Shown: positions 44,313 to 53,526 of the stretch, piece after piece | Layout of the letters: each line of letters begins with the position of its first letter | Numbering within the stretch: the first letter of the stretch is position 1 | Source: Frigoribacterium sp. SL97 | GTDB taxonomy: Bacteria > Actinomycetota > Actinomycetes > Actinomycetales > Microbacteriaceae | Assembly: GCF_026625765.1 (NCBI RefSeq) | Contig: NZ_CP113062.1 | Location: 992,001-1,056,000 of the forward strand | Length of the DNA stretch: 64,000 nucleotides | Direction of reading: 5' to 3' | The notes under the pieces: generated by a model | Told to the model about the DNA's origin: nothing | The model's database searches: none | Seen by the model: the letters and a program-made list of their open reading frames with translations, nothing else | Position numbers and translations under genes: made by a program

Positions 44313-45338
44313 TCAGGCGGGCTCGGGAGTCGACGACCGCGTGCTCTGCCGGCGGACGAGCCTCGGCGCGAACGAGACGCGCGCACCTCCGAGTCCTCCG
44401 TCGTCGGAGCCCCGCAGCGAGAGCAGTCGCAGCGCCTCGGCGGCCATGCGGTCGGTCGGCTGCGCCAGGGTCGTCAGGGCCGGGGTCACGTACGAGGCGA
44501 AGACGATGTCGTCGAAGCCCGTGACCTGCAGCTCGTCGGGCACCGACACCCCGAGCTCGCGGGCCGCCCTCAGCACGCCCATGGCGATCAGGTCGTCCGC
44601 GCAGACGATGGCGTCCGGGCGGTCGTCGGAGGTCAGCAGTCGGCGGGCCGCCGCGTCGCCGCTGTCGACCGAGTAGTCGCCGAGCACGACCCCGTCGCGC
44701 ACCTCGCGGATGCCGAGTTCGGCCGCCCAGTGCCGGAAGCCCCGGAGGCGCAGGGTCGTCGACGAGTTCGTCAGCTCGGAGGTCACGAACGCGGCCGAGC
44801 GGGCACCGGTCCCGGCGAGGTGCGTCAGGACGAGCTTCATCGCCTCGGCGTCGTCGAGGCCGATCCAGTCGGTGCCGGCGACGTCGACCCGGCGGTCGAG
44901 CTGCACCAGCGGGACGGCCCGGGCGGACGCGGCGACGGCCGCCGCGCTCTCGGTGTCGTGCACGGGGCTGACCACGATGCCGTCGACGTGCCGCTCGATG
45001 AGCGACCGGAGGTGCTCGGCCTCGACGGCGGGGTCCTGCCGCGAGTCGCAGAGGAACAGCTGTTTGCCCTCGCCGTGCAGCGCGCTCTCGAGGCTGTCGA
45101 CCAGGGTCGTGAAGAACGGGTTGAGGATGCTCGGGACGACCATGCCGACCGTGTCGGTGCGGCGGGTGCGCAGGGCGCGGGCGATGCCGTTGCCCGAGTA
45201 GCCCAGCTCGGCGGCCGCCAGCCGCACGCGGGCCTCGACCTCGCGGCCGACCGGGCGCGACGCCGACATGACGCGCGAGACCGTCGCGGCGGAGACGCCC
45301 GCCCGGCGGGCGACGTCCGAGATGGTGACGGCGTTCAT
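44313..45338 (-). CDS. LacI-family repressor of the catabolic ABC operon
   Basis: Repressor of 341 residues with the LacI helix-turn-helix VTISDVARRAGVSAATVSRVMSASRPVGREVEARV and a sugar-binding-like effector domain (VGMVVPSILNPFFTTLVDSLESALH, VDGIVVSPVHDTESAAAV, ADDLIAMGVLRAARELGVSVPDELQVTGFDD). It is divergent from the binding-protein operon. Two 21-base dyads in the shared gap are probably its operators. The ligand is unknown; this family usually senses sugars or nucleosides. Confidence 0.93.
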   Translation of the reverse strand: MNAVTISDVARRAGVSAATVSRVMSASRPVGREVEARVRLAAAELGYSGNGIARALRTRRTDTVGMVVPSILNPFFTTLVDSLESALHGEGKQLFLCDSRQDPAVEAEHLRSLIERHVDGIVVSPVHDTESAAAVAASARAVPLVQLDRRVDVAGTDWIGLDDAEAMKLVLTHLAGTGARSAAFVTSELTNSSTTLRLRGFRHWAAELGIREVRDGVVLGDYSVDSGDAAARRLLTSDDRPDAIVCADDLIAMGVLRAARELGVSVPDELQVTGFDDIVFASYVTPALTTLAQPTDRMAAEALRLLSLRGSDDGGLGGARVSFAPRLVRRQSTRSSTPEPA

Positions 45339-45399
45339 GGGCTCCTCAGGGCGTGGCCGCCGGGGACGACGGGTGATGCCGTCATCGTATCGTCCCCTC

Positions 45400-45420
45400 G
45401 CGGGAAACCGATTGCCCGCC
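45400..45420. promoter_or_regulatory. LacI operator, distal copy
   Basis: A 21-base dyad beginning GCGGGAAACCGATTGCCCG, near the repressor gene side. It matches the copy at 45499-45519 at 18 of 21 bases. Confidence 0.75.
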
Positions 45421-45455
45421 CCGGATCTCTTTTACACGTCGGAAACACAAAGGTG

Positions 45456-45461
45456 TTGACA
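45456..45461 (+). promoter_or_regulatory. Candidate -35 (TTGACA) of the catabolic operon
   Basis: TTGACA lies between the two operators. The expected -10 region (TCACTC, 17 bases on) is poor, so the exact start of transcription is uncertain. Confidence 0.4.
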
Positions 45462-45498
45462 CTCGAAACACGAAGGCGTCACTCTTGACGCAGTTCCC

Positions 45499-45519
45499 GA
45501 CGGAAATCGATTGCCCGTC
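45499..45519. promoter_or_regulatory. LacI operator, proximal copy
   Basis: A dyad starting GACGGAAATCGATTGCCCGT, with AATCGATT at its centre, about 75 bases before the binding-protein start. It lies where a repressor would block initiation or elongation. Confidence 0.75.
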
Positions 45520-45593
45520 GATCTCGACCCCACCGAGATCGCCCCCTCGCCAGTCCCGCATGCTCCACCTCGTCCTCCCCAGGAAGGCTCCTC

Positions 45594-46625
45594 ATGCCCA
45601 CGACCCGTACCGTCCTCGCCGCATTCGCCGTGGGCGCCATCGCCATCGGCACCCTCGCCGGCTGCGACTCGTCCTCGACCACCGCCTCCGGCTCCGCGTC
45701 CGGCGGCTCGACCTCGACCCGCCCGGCCCCCACCGACGTCCCCCAGGCCTGTGCCCCCGACGGCGGCGGCACCCTGCAGCTCGGCATGGTCGACATCAAC
45801 GAGCAAACCGCCTTCTTCACCCAGATGAACGAGGGCGTCCAGGACGTCGCCGACGAGGCCGGTGCCGACCTGCAGATCGTCAGCGGCGACAACGACAGCG
45901 CCACTCAGGTCTCGGGCGTCGAGAACCTCGTCGCCTCGGGGGTCGACGCGCTCATCGTCGACCCGGTCGACGCGACCGCGCTGATCCCGGCGCTCACCGC
46001 GGCCAAGGCGGCCGGCATCCCGGTCGTCGCGGCCGACGGTTCGGTCGAGGACGCCTCGGCGATCGACTCGTACGTGGGCACGGCGAACGAGGACGGCGGC
46101 GCCCAGCTCGGGAAGGCCTTCCTCGACATCACCGGCGGCGAGGGCGAGGTCGGCGTCGTCGGAGCGCTCAACAGCGCGATCCAGATCCAGCGCCAGAACG
46201 GCTTCACCGACGCGGTCGAGGCCGGCGGCATGACCATCGGCACGATCGTCGACGGCCAGAACGTCAACGAGGACGCCCAGGCGGCGGCCGAGAACCTGCT
46301 GACCGGCAACCCCGACCTCGAGTACATCTACGCCACGGGCGAGCCCGCGCTGAACGGCGCCATCGCCGCGGTCAAGAGCCAGGGCGCCCAGGACCGCGTC
46401 ACGATCGTCGGCTGGGACCTCTCGCCCTCGGCCGTCGAGGGTCTGCAGGACGGCTACGTGAAGGCCGTCATCCAGCAGGACACCTTCGGCTTCGGCTACG
46501 AGGCCGCGAAGGCCGCGATCAACCTGGCCTGCGGCACCGCCGACGTGCCGGCGACCGTCGACGTGCCGATCACGATCGTCACGCCCGACAACCTGGCCGA
46601 CTTCTCGTACTACCTGGAGGGCTGA
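45594..46625 (+). CDS. Sugar-type (RbsB-like) ABC substrate-binding lipoprotein
   Basis: Binding protein of 343 residues. A lipoprotein signal ends in the lipobox GTLAGC (Cys about 23), then a Ser/Thr linker. The mature domain is the two-lobed type 1 fold (LQLGMVDINEQTAFFTQMNEG, GVDALIVDPVDATALIPALTA, IPVVAADGSV, DRVTIVGWDLSPSAVEGL). Such proteins bind pentoses, nucleosides or similar. The stop overlaps the ATPase start. Confidence 0.92.
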   Translation: MPTTRTVLAAFAVGAIAIGTLAGCDSSSTTASGSASGGSTSTRPAPTDVPQACAPDGGGTLQLGMVDINEQTAFFTQMNEGVQDVADEAGADLQIVSGDNDSATQVSGVENLVASGVDALIVDPVDATALIPALTAAKAAGIPVVAADGSVEDASAIDSYVGTANEDGGAQLGKAFLDITGGEGEVGVVGALNSAIQIQRQNGFTDAVEAGGMTIGTIVDGQNVNEDAQAAAENLLTGNPDLEYIYATGEPALNGAIAAVKSQGAQDRVTIVGWDLSPSAVEGLQDGYVKAVIQQDTFGFGYEAAKAAINLACGTADVPATVDVPITIVTPDNLADFSYYLEG

Positions 46626-47380
46626 TGACCGACGTCACCACCGGCGACCTGCTCGTCGAACTCGAGGGCATCCGCAAGTCGTACGGCGCCGTCGACGTCC
46701 TGCGCGGCGTCGACCTGCGCCTCGCGCGCGGCGAGGTGCTCGGCCTGGTCGGCGACAACGGCGCCGGCAAGTCCACCCTCATGAAGGTGCTCGCCGGTTC
46801 GGTCCAGCACGACGGCGGCCGCATCAGCATCAAGGGCAAGGAGGTGCGGTTCCAGTCCCCGAGCGACGCCCAGGCCGAGGACATCGGCATCGTCTACCAG
46901 GACCTGGCCCTCTGCGACAGCCTCAACGTCGCCGCCAACCTGTTCCTCGGCCGCGAGCCTCGGGTCGGGCCCTTCCTCAAGGTCGGGGCGATGCACGCCG
47001 AGGCCACGGCCGTGCTCAAGGAGTTCGGCGTCCGCGTCACGTCCACGCACCAGCTGATCTCGCAGCTGTCGGGTGGTCAGCGCCAGTCCGTCGCCATCGC
47101 GCGCGCCGCGTCGGTCGACCCCGACGTGCTGATCCTCGACGAGCCGACCGCCGCCCTCGCCGTCACCGAGGTCGAGTCGGTGCTGCGCCTCATCAAGGAG
47201 GTCGCGGCCCGAGGGGTCGGCGTCATCCTGATCACCCACCGGCTGCAGGACCTCTTCCGGGTCTGCGACCGCATCACCGTCATGTACGAGGGGCGCAGCG
47301 TCGACGACGCCCGCATCGACGACCTCACCATCGAGTCGCTCGTCGACATGATCACCCGTGAAGGGAGCGCTGCCGCATGA
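46625..47380 (+). CDS. Sugar-type ABC transporter ATP-binding protein
   Basis: ATPase of 251 residues. Walker A is GDNGAGKST, the signature SQLSGGQRQSVAIARAASVDPD, Walker B VLILDEPTAAL, and the switch His in ILITHRLQD. It is a single-domain form, half the size of RbsA, as in FrcA-type systems. The ATG overlaps the binding-protein stop (ATGA), and its stop overlaps the permease start. Confidence 0.93.
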   Translation: MTDVTTGDLLVELEGIRKSYGAVDVLRGVDLRLARGEVLGLVGDNGAGKSTLMKVLAGSVQHDGGRISIKGKEVRFQSPSDAQAEDIGIVYQDLALCDSLNVAANLFLGREPRVGPFLKVGAMHAEATAVLKEFGVRVTSTHQLISQLSGGQRQSVAIARAASVDPDVLILDEPTAALAVTEVESVLRLIKEVAARGVGVILITHRLQDLFRVCDRITVMYEGRSVDDARIDDLTIESLVDMITREGSAAA

Positions 47381-48433
47381 CCGCGACGACCTCTGACCCC
47401 ACCCGCACCGACGGCCCCGAGCCGGGTCGCGGACACGGCTCCACCGACGTGCGCGAGCGCCGCTGGGAAGCCCTGCAACGCGTCAACAAGTCCACCCTGT
47501 TGATGCTCGTCGTGACGCTGGTCGTCATCGTCGTCTTCTCGGTGGCGACCCCGACCTTCCTCACCGGCACGAACCTGCTGGAACGTCGCCGTGCAGGTCG
47601 CCCCCGCGGCGATCGTGGCCGTCGCGATGACCTTCGTCATCACGGCGGGCATGATCGACCTCTCGGTCGGGTCGACGCTCGCCCTCGTCTCGGTGATCGG
47701 GGCGGTCCTGCTGCGGGCCGGTCTCGAGTCGGTGCTGGTGATCGTCATCTGCCTGGCCGTCGGAGCCTTCTGCGGGTTGGTCAACGGCTGGTTCTCGAGT
47801 TACCAGGGCATCCCGTCGTTCATCGTCACGTTGGCCACCATGTCGATCGTGCGGGGTGTCGCCCTGCTGATCACGAAGGGCTACTCGATCGCCATCGGCT
47901 CGGGGCTGATCTTCGCCCAGGTCGGGCAGGGCCGGCTGTTCGGGCTCGGGTACCCGGCCTGGCTCGCGCTGATCATCGTCGGCGTCGGCATCGTGGGGCT
48001 GCAGCGCATGCGGTTCGGCCAGTACATCACCGGCATCGGCTCGAACGAGGAGTCGGTCCGCCGGGCGGGCGTCGACACCCGCTTCGTCAAGATGATGGCC
48101 CTCGTGCTCAGCGGCACGGCGGCCGGCGCGGCCGGCATCATCACCGCGGCCCGACTGGGGTCGGGCGACGCCAACTCGGGCGTCGACTTCGCCATGACGG
48201 TGATCACCGCCGTCGTCATCGGCGGCACGAACCTGCTCGGCGGCAAGGGCAGCGTCATCGGCACGGCGATCGGGGCGATCCTGACCGGCGTCATCACCAA
48301 CGGCCTCACGCTGCTCGGCCTGAGCCCCTACATCGTGCCCATCGTGACCGGCAGCCTCCTGATCATCGTCATCTGGATCAACCTGCGGGGCGGCTCGTTC
48401 ACCGACCTGGTGCGCAAGCGGGTGACCCGATGA
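47377..48433 (+). pseudogene. RbsC-like ABC permease split by a 1-base insertion
   Basis: Sugar-type ABC permease. From the ATG at 47377 the frame reads a normal N-terminus through FLTGTNLL (codon ending 47580). The next codon family is shifted: removing one G at 47579-47581 restores N-V-A-V-Q-V-A-P-A-A-I and continues to 48433 (IVAVAMTFVITAGMIDLSVGS ... GGSFTDLVRKRVTR). The break lies near the end of the first helix. A GTG at 47591 could restart translation, giving a truncated permease. Either the strain's transporter is broken or the base call is wrong. All other genes of the operon look intact. Confidence 0.88.
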
Positions 48434-49518
48434 GCCGCGTCGGAGGGTTCGGCGTCGAGACGACCACCGTCGTCGACGTGCAGACGGTCACCGGTCCGGT
48501 GCCGAGCGACCGACTCGGCTACACGCTGCCGCACGAGCACCTGATCAACAGCATCGAGGAGGGCGGGCTCGAACCCGACCCCGACTTCCCCGAGCTGTTC
48601 GACGCCCCGGTCACTCCCGAGATCGCCTGGTTGCTGCGCGACCGTCCGCTCGCCTGCCGCGACAACTGCGTGCTCGACGGCGACGACGACGCGGTCGACG
48701 AGCTCGTGGCGTTCCGCGAGCTCGGCGGCAGCACGGTCGTCGAGCTGACCTCGGACGGACAGGGGCGCGACCCCCGACGTCTCGCCGAGATCTCGCGCCG
48801 CAGCGGGGTCACCGTCGTCACCGGCGGCGGCTGGTACCTCGAGCGGTTCCACCCCGAGGCCACGGGCCGCGACACCGTCGACGACCTGGCCTCCCGCCTG
48901 GTCGCGCAGTACCGGGCCGACCCGGCCGAGACCGGGGTGCCCCGGTCGGGCGTGATCGGCGAGATCGGCGTCTCGCCCGGCTTCACCGAGCGGGAGGAGC
49001 GTTCGCTGCGCGCGGCCTGCCGCCTGCAACGCGAGACCGGCCTGCCGATGTTCGTGCACCTGCCCGGCTTCGTCCGGCACGGCGGCCGCGTGCTCGACGT
49101 CGTGCTGCGCGACGAGGGCGTCGACCCCACGGCGGTCGTCCTCTGCCACATGGACCCGTCCGGCAGCGACCCCGACTACCAGCGCAGCCTCGCCGAGCGC
49201 GGGGTCTGGCTCGAGTTCGACATGATCGGCATGCCGTACCGCTTCTCCCTGCCCGGCGAAGGGCAGTCGCCGTCGCCGGTCGAGACGGCCACGGCCATCG
49301 CCCGTCTGGCCTCGGCCGGGTTCGGCCGCCGTCTGCTCTTCAGCCACGACCTCTTCCTCAAGAGCATGTTGCGCAAGCACGGCGGCAACGGCCTCTCGTA
49401 CGTCCCCGCCGTGTTCCTCGACCGGCTGACCGACCTCGGCGTCGACGCCGAGATCGTGCACGGCGTCGGCACTAGCAACGTCCGCGACCTCTTCGAGGGC
49501 GCCGCCCTGACCCGCTGA
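48430..49518 (+). CDS. Phosphotriesterase-family amidohydrolase
   Basis: Metal-dependent hydrolase of 362 residues in the TIM-barrel amidohydrolase superfamily. Visible ligands are the HxH of YTLPHEHLIN, Glu in GVIGEIGVSPGFT (replacing the carboxylated lysine, as in PHP/lactonase-like relatives), His in MFVHLPG and LCHMDPS, and Asp in LFSHDLFLKS. Members hydrolyse lactones, phosphotriesters or related esters, so a sugar-lactone substrate is plausible. The ATG overlaps the permease stop (ATGA). Confidence 0.88.
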   Translation: MSRVGGFGVETTTVVDVQTVTGPVPSDRLGYTLPHEHLINSIEEGGLEPDPDFPELFDAPVTPEIAWLLRDRPLACRDNCVLDGDDDAVDELVAFRELGGSTVVELTSDGQGRDPRRLAEISRRSGVTVVTGGGWYLERFHPEATGRDTVDDLASRLVAQYRADPAETGVPRSGVIGEIGVSPGFTEREERSLRAACRLQRETGLPMFVHLPGFVRHGGRVLDVVLRDEGVDPTAVVLCHMDPSGSDPDYQRSLAERGVWLEFDMIGMPYRFSLPGEGQSPSPVETATAIARLASAGFGRRLLFSHDLFLKSMLRKHGGNGLSYVPAVFLDRLTDLGVDAEIVHGVGTSNVRDLFEGAALTR

Positions 49519-49593
49519 GGGGCGACGACGCGGCACCGAGCCGCTCGCGCCTCCTCGTCCCGAACCGTCCCGTCACCACCGGAAGGCCCCACC

Positions 49594-50343
49594 ATGTCCC
49601 GCATCCTCATCGCCGGCGAGAGCTGGATCACCGCGACCACCCACACCAAGGGCGTCGACGAGTTCACCGCCCACTCGTACACCGAGGGCGTCGCGCAGCT
49701 GCGCACGGCCCTGCAGGCCGGCGGCCACGAGGTCGTCCACCTGCCCGCCCACCTCGTCGCCACCGGCTTCCCCGAGACGCAGGAGGCGCTGGACGCCTAC
49801 GACGTCGTGGTGCTGTCCGACATCGGCGTCAACTCGCTGCAGCTCGCGCCCGCCGTCTTCGAGAAGAGCATCCCGGGTCGGGACCGCGTCCGCGAGCTCG
49901 CCCGCTGGGTCGAGGCCGGAGGCGCGCTGCTGATGATCGGCGGCTACCTGTCGTTCTCGGGCTGGCAGGGTCGTGCGGGCTACGCCCGCACCGAGATCGC
50001 CGACGTGCTGCCGGTCGAGATGCTGATCGGGGACGACCGCGTCGAGCGCCCGGCCGGCGTCGTCGCCACCGTGCTCGACGCCGAGCACCCCGCCCTCGGC
50101 GGCGCGGGCACCGAGTGGCCGCTGCTGCTCGGCTACAACCGCACCGTCGTGAAGCCGGGCGCGGTCGAGCTCGCCCGCCTCGACGGCGACCCGCTCGTCG
50201 TCGTCGGCGAGGCCGGCGCGGGGCGCACGGCGGTCTTCACGAGCGACTGCTCGCCGCACTGGGCGCCGCCGGCGTTCTGCGAGGAGTGGGACGGCTACGC
50301 CCGGGTGTTCAACGGCATCGTGTCGTGGCTGACCGGCCGCTGA
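49594..50343 (+). CDS. GATase1-like (DUF1355-type) protein
   Basis: Protein of 249 residues with a class I glutamine-amidotransferase-like fold (ILIAGESWITATTHTKGVDEF, YDVVVLSDIGVNSLQLAP, GALLMIGGYLSFSGWQG). The usual nucleophile Cys elbow is replaced (MIGGYLSF), so it is probably not an amidotransferase. It lies 75 bases after the phosphotriesterase-like gene; a GCGCCTCCT motif falls in the gap. Its role in the pathway is unknown. Confidence 0.82.
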   Translation: MSRILIAGESWITATTHTKGVDEFTAHSYTEGVAQLRTALQAGGHEVVHLPAHLVATGFPETQEALDAYDVVVLSDIGVNSLQLAPAVFEKSIPGRDRVRELARWVEAGGALLMIGGYLSFSGWQGRAGYARTEIADVLPVEMLIGDDRVERPAGVVATVLDAEHPALGGAGTEWPLLLGYNRTVVKPGAVELARLDGDPLVVVGEAGAGRTAVFTSDCSPHWAPPAFCEEWDGYARVFNGIVSWLTGR

Positions 50344-50345
50344 CG

Positions 50346-51023
50346 GTGGCGGGCACGACCCGGCCCGAGGGCGTCGGCACGGGCCGGGCGGCGGCGCTGG
50401 TCGCCCGCTGCTCGGCCGAGCTGGACGCCTCGGCGTCGGTGCCGCTGCTGGCCCGGATGGCCGACGGCACGCTCGACGACCCCGCCTTCGGTCGCTACCT
50501 CGCGATCGAGCAGGCGTTCGTCCGGACGGCGGCCCGTCTCGCCGGCTACTGCCTCTGGCAGCAGCCGGAGTGGTCCCGCGCCGAGCGCCACGCCGAGGCC
50601 GTCGCCGACCTCGTCGGTCCGCAGAGCCGGTACTTCGAGCGGTTGCTCTCGACGCGACCGGTCGACGACGTGACCTCGACCGACCTGCTGCGCCGCGCCT
50701 CCGTCCTCGAGGGGGCGGTGACGGCGGCACTCGCCGAGGGCGGCTACGCCGGGGTCGTCACCAGCCTCGCCGCGGCCGAGACGCTCTACCTGCGGTGGTG
50801 CACGCGGGCGGTCGAGCGTGCCGTGCCCCGACCGGACGACGTGCAACGGTGGATCGAGCTGCACGTCACCGACGGCTTCCGCGCCCAGGTGGCCTTCTTG
50901 CACCAGCTGGTCGACGAGCTGCCCGCCGACGTGACCGACGCACGACTGGCCGCCTGGTTCGTCGGCATGCTGCGCGCCGAGGACGCGTTCCACGCGAGCG
51001 CCCTCGTCGAGGTGGCCGCGTGA
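50346..51023 (+). CDS. TenA/PqqC-like family protein
   Basis: All-helical protein of 225 residues resembling TenA (thiaminase II/haem-oxygenase fold): GTLDDPAFGRYLAIEQAFVRTAARLAGYCL at the N-terminus and Tyr/Cys-containing ETLYLRWCTRAVER in the middle. TenA enzymes hydrolyse aminopyrimidines; homologues in other operons act on other amines. The start GTG at 50346 is the first in frame after the previous stop. Its stop overlaps the next gene's GTG. Confidence 0.8.
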   Translation: MAGTTRPEGVGTGRAAALVARCSAELDASASVPLLARMADGTLDDPAFGRYLAIEQAFVRTAARLAGYCLWQQPEWSRAERHAEAVADLVGPQSRYFERLLSTRPVDDVTSTDLLRRASVLEGAVTAALAEGGYAGVVTSLAAAETLYLRWCTRAVERAVPRPDDVQRWIELHVTDGFRAQVAFLHQLVDELPADVTDARLAAWFVGMLRAEDAFHASALVEVAA

Positions 51024-52267
51024 CCGGGCCCACTGTCGACCCGGTCGGCCCGGTCGCGATCGACCTGCGCGCCGTCGAGGCCCGTCTCGCCGCGGCCGGC
51101 ATCGCCTCCGAACGGGTGGTCGTCGGAGCCGACGCCGTCGTGGTCGTCTCGTCCTACGGCGGACGCGTCTACGGCCCCTTCTTCGCCGAGGGCGAGGCCG
51201 AGAACTGGCTGCCCGACGCGTTCGCCGACGACGACGCGTTCGGCGCGTTGGTCGGCTCCGGCGACTGGAACGTCGGCGGCGACCGGGTCTGGATCGGACC
51301 CGAGATCGCCTACATGATCCGCGACCGCAGCGACTACTGGGGCAGCTACGAGATGCCGCCGTCGCTCGACCCCGGCCGCCACGACCTCGGCCGCACGGGC
51401 GACCGCGTGACGCTGTCGCGGGTCGCCGAGCTCGAGGCGTTCGCGGAGCCGACCGGGCTCGTGCGGGCCGACCTGACGCTCGTCGTGCGGCCGGCGGCCC
51501 ACCCGCTGCGACACCTGCGCGGGGCGTCGGCCGGGGGCCCCGGCGGCGCACCGCTCGTCGACGCCGTCGAGTACGGCGGCTACGTGACGGAGGTGCGGCT
51601 CGGCATCACCTCGGACGGCGCGCACGAGGCCGAGTCGTGGATGCTCGACCAGGTGCGGGCGGGCGGCACGGCGTTCGTCGCGGCCGTGCCCGACACCCAG
51701 GTGACCGACTACTACGAGCCGGTCGGCGACCTGCTCGCCGAGGTGCCCGGCGGCGTCGCCGTGTCGCTGACCGGTGCCGACCGCTTCAAGATCGGATTCG
51801 CGGCACCGCACGTCACCGGACGCGTCGGGTACGTGCGCGCGGTCGGCGACCCGGCCGACGACCGTGCCGTGCTCTTCGTGCGCGGCAGCCACAGCGACCC
51901 GTCGGCCGAGTACTCGGAGGAGCCCGACCCGTCCCCGGGGGTCCGGGGCGACTCGCTGCACCTGTACGACGACGACGGCGGGCCCGGCGGGTTCGCCGAG
52001 ATCGAGGCCCGGGGCACGCCCGTCCTCGGCCCGCGACCCGAGGCGGTCACCGACCGGTTCGCCAGCTGGTGGTTCCGGGGGAGGACGGACGACGTCGCCC
52101 GCGTGGCCCAGCACCTGCTCGGGGTGCCCGCCACGACGGTGGCGCAGGCCGCCCGGGGGGCCGCGCCGCGCCTCCTCGGTCCGTCGGCCGCGTCGTCGAC
52201 CGCCACCACGTCCCCGTCCCCGTCCCCGTCACCCACCCCAGAGCCGTCCCCGAGAGGCACGACATGA
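51020..52267 (+). CDS. Uncharacterised beta-rich protein of the catabolic operon
   Basis: Protein of 415 residues with no signal peptide or membrane segment. Stretches such as VVVVSSYGGRVYGPFFAEGE, WIGPEIAYMIRDRSDYWGSYE and VSLTGADRFKIGFAAPHVTGRVGYVRAV suggest a beta-sandwich of the galactose-mutarotase or related carbohydrate-active type, which is inference. The C-terminus is a low-complexity Ser/Pro tail from CCCCGT repeats. The GTG overlaps the TenA-like stop and its stop overlaps the peptidase ATG. Confidence 0.75.
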   Translation: MTGPTVDPVGPVAIDLRAVEARLAAAGIASERVVVGADAVVVVSSYGGRVYGPFFAEGEAENWLPDAFADDDAFGALVGSGDWNVGGDRVWIGPEIAYMIRDRSDYWGSYEMPPSLDPGRHDLGRTGDRVTLSRVAELEAFAEPTGLVRADLTLVVRPAAHPLRHLRGASAGGPGGAPLVDAVEYGGYVTEVRLGITSDGAHEAESWMLDQVRAGGTAFVAAVPDTQVTDYYEPVGDLLAEVPGGVAVSLTGADRFKIGFAAPHVTGRVGYVRAVGDPADDRAVLFVRGSHSDPSAEYSEEPDPSPGVRGDSLHLYDDDGGPGGFAEIEARGTPVLGPRPEAVTDRFASWWFRGRTDDVARVAQHLLGVPATTVAQAARGAAPRLLGPSAASSTATTSPSPSPSPTPEPSPRGTT

Positions 52268-53457
52268 CCCACGACACCGACCCGGCCGCGGCGCAGCGCG
52301 CGGAACGCGCCTACGACGACCTCGTCGCCCTGGTCCAGCACGGCCCGCGGTTCCACGGCACCGCCGGGATCGCGGCCGCGGCCGACTGGCTCGAGCAGCG
52401 ACTGACCGCGGTCGGGTGGCCGGTCGCCCGGCAGCCCGTGACGCTGCCCGGCTGGCAGCCGGGCACCGTGCACCGGGTCGCGGTGCAGCAGCCGATCGCC
52501 CGTGAGCTGCCCGCCTGGCCGATGCTCTGGAGCGGATCGACCGGCGGTGCGCGCCGGGGCACGGTCGAGGCCGTCGGCCCGCAGGGGCTCTGGGGCGACT
52601 CGATGGTCTGGCAGAAGTTCGTCGTGCGGGCGGACGACGGCGACGTCGTGGCCTACCTGCACGCGCGGGACGACGGACCCGCCGCACCGCAGCCGCTGCC
52701 CTCCGGGTCGGACCACGACGTGGCCCACCTCGCGATCGGCCGCGTCGACGGTCTGCAGCTGACCGAGTGGATCGCCGACGGCAAGCCCGTCGAGGTCGAG
52801 ATCGAGGCCGACGGCGGCCCGGTCGACGCCGCGACCAGCGACAACCTGGTCGTCGACGTGCCCGGCACGGGCGACGGGTCGGTGCTGCTCTGCGCGCACT
52901 ACGACACGTTCTTCAACACGGTCGGCGCCTACGACAACGGCAGCGGCACGATCGCCCTGCTGCAGCTGGCCGAGCGGTGGGCGGCGGCCCGGCCGGTCGC
53001 GTCGGTCCGCCTCGTCTTCTTCACCGCCGAGGAGTGGCACCTGGGCGGGTCCCGGCACTTCGTCGACAGCGCCTCGTCCGACGAACTCGACGCCATCGAC
53101 TACGTGCTCAACGTCGACGGGCTCGGGCGCGGAAATTTCGTGGAGGCGTTCGGCGCCCCCGAGGCGTTCTCGACGGCGTTCCGCGGGGCGCTGCTGGAGC
53201 ACGCCGCGGCCACCCGGCCCGACCTCGAGCTGGTCACCCGGTTCCCGCCGACGACCGGCACCGACGACGCGTCGTTCTACCGGGCGGGCGTGCCCAGCGC
53301 GTTCCTGACCTTCAACGACCTGCACCGCCTGCACCAGCCCGACGACGAACCGAACCGCGGCATCGCGGCGAACGTCGCGTGGACCGTGCCGCTCGTCGAG
53401 CACCTCGTGGCGACCCTGGCGCGACCGACGCGGGCCGCGCCTCCCGGGGTGTTGTAG
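52264..53457 (+). CDS. M28-family zinc peptidase
   Basis: Peptidase of 397 residues with the M28 zinc ligands LLCAHYDTFFNTVGAYDNGSG (His, Asp), FFTAEEWHLGGSRHFV (Glu-Glu) and NVDGLG (Asp), with the last His near DLHRLHQPDDEPNRG. No signal peptide is visible, so it is probably cytoplasmic. It is the last gene of a run in which six of seven junctions overlap or nearly touch. Possible roles are aminopeptidase or N-acyl/amide hydrolysis of the transported compound. Confidence 0.9.
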   Translation: MTHDTDPAAAQRAERAYDDLVALVQHGPRFHGTAGIAAAADWLEQRLTAVGWPVARQPVTLPGWQPGTVHRVAVQQPIARELPAWPMLWSGSTGGARRGTVEAVGPQGLWGDSMVWQKFVVRADDGDVVAYLHARDDGPAAPQPLPSGSDHDVAHLAIGRVDGLQLTEWIADGKPVEVEIEADGGPVDAATSDNLVVDVPGTGDGSVLLCAHYDTFFNTVGAYDNGSGTIALLQLAERWAAARPVASVRLVFFTAEEWHLGGSRHFVDSASSDELDAIDYVLNVDGLGRGNFVEAFGAPEAFSTAFRGALLEHAAATRPDLELVTRFPPTTGTDDASFYRAGVPSAFLTFNDLHRLHQPDDEPNRGIAANVAWTVPLVEHLVATLARPTRAAPPGVL

Positions 53458-53526
53458 ACCAGGCGGCACGGCACGGCACGTCGTGGCGTCGCAGCGTGCC
53501 CGGGTGCCGGGTGACGGGTGCCGGGC

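Noticed and set aside
47377..49518. Single 713-residue fusion of permease and phosphotriesterase
   Set aside because: The middle of this frame is out-of-frame translation; it arises because the 1-base insertion places the permease start in the frame of the downstream gene.
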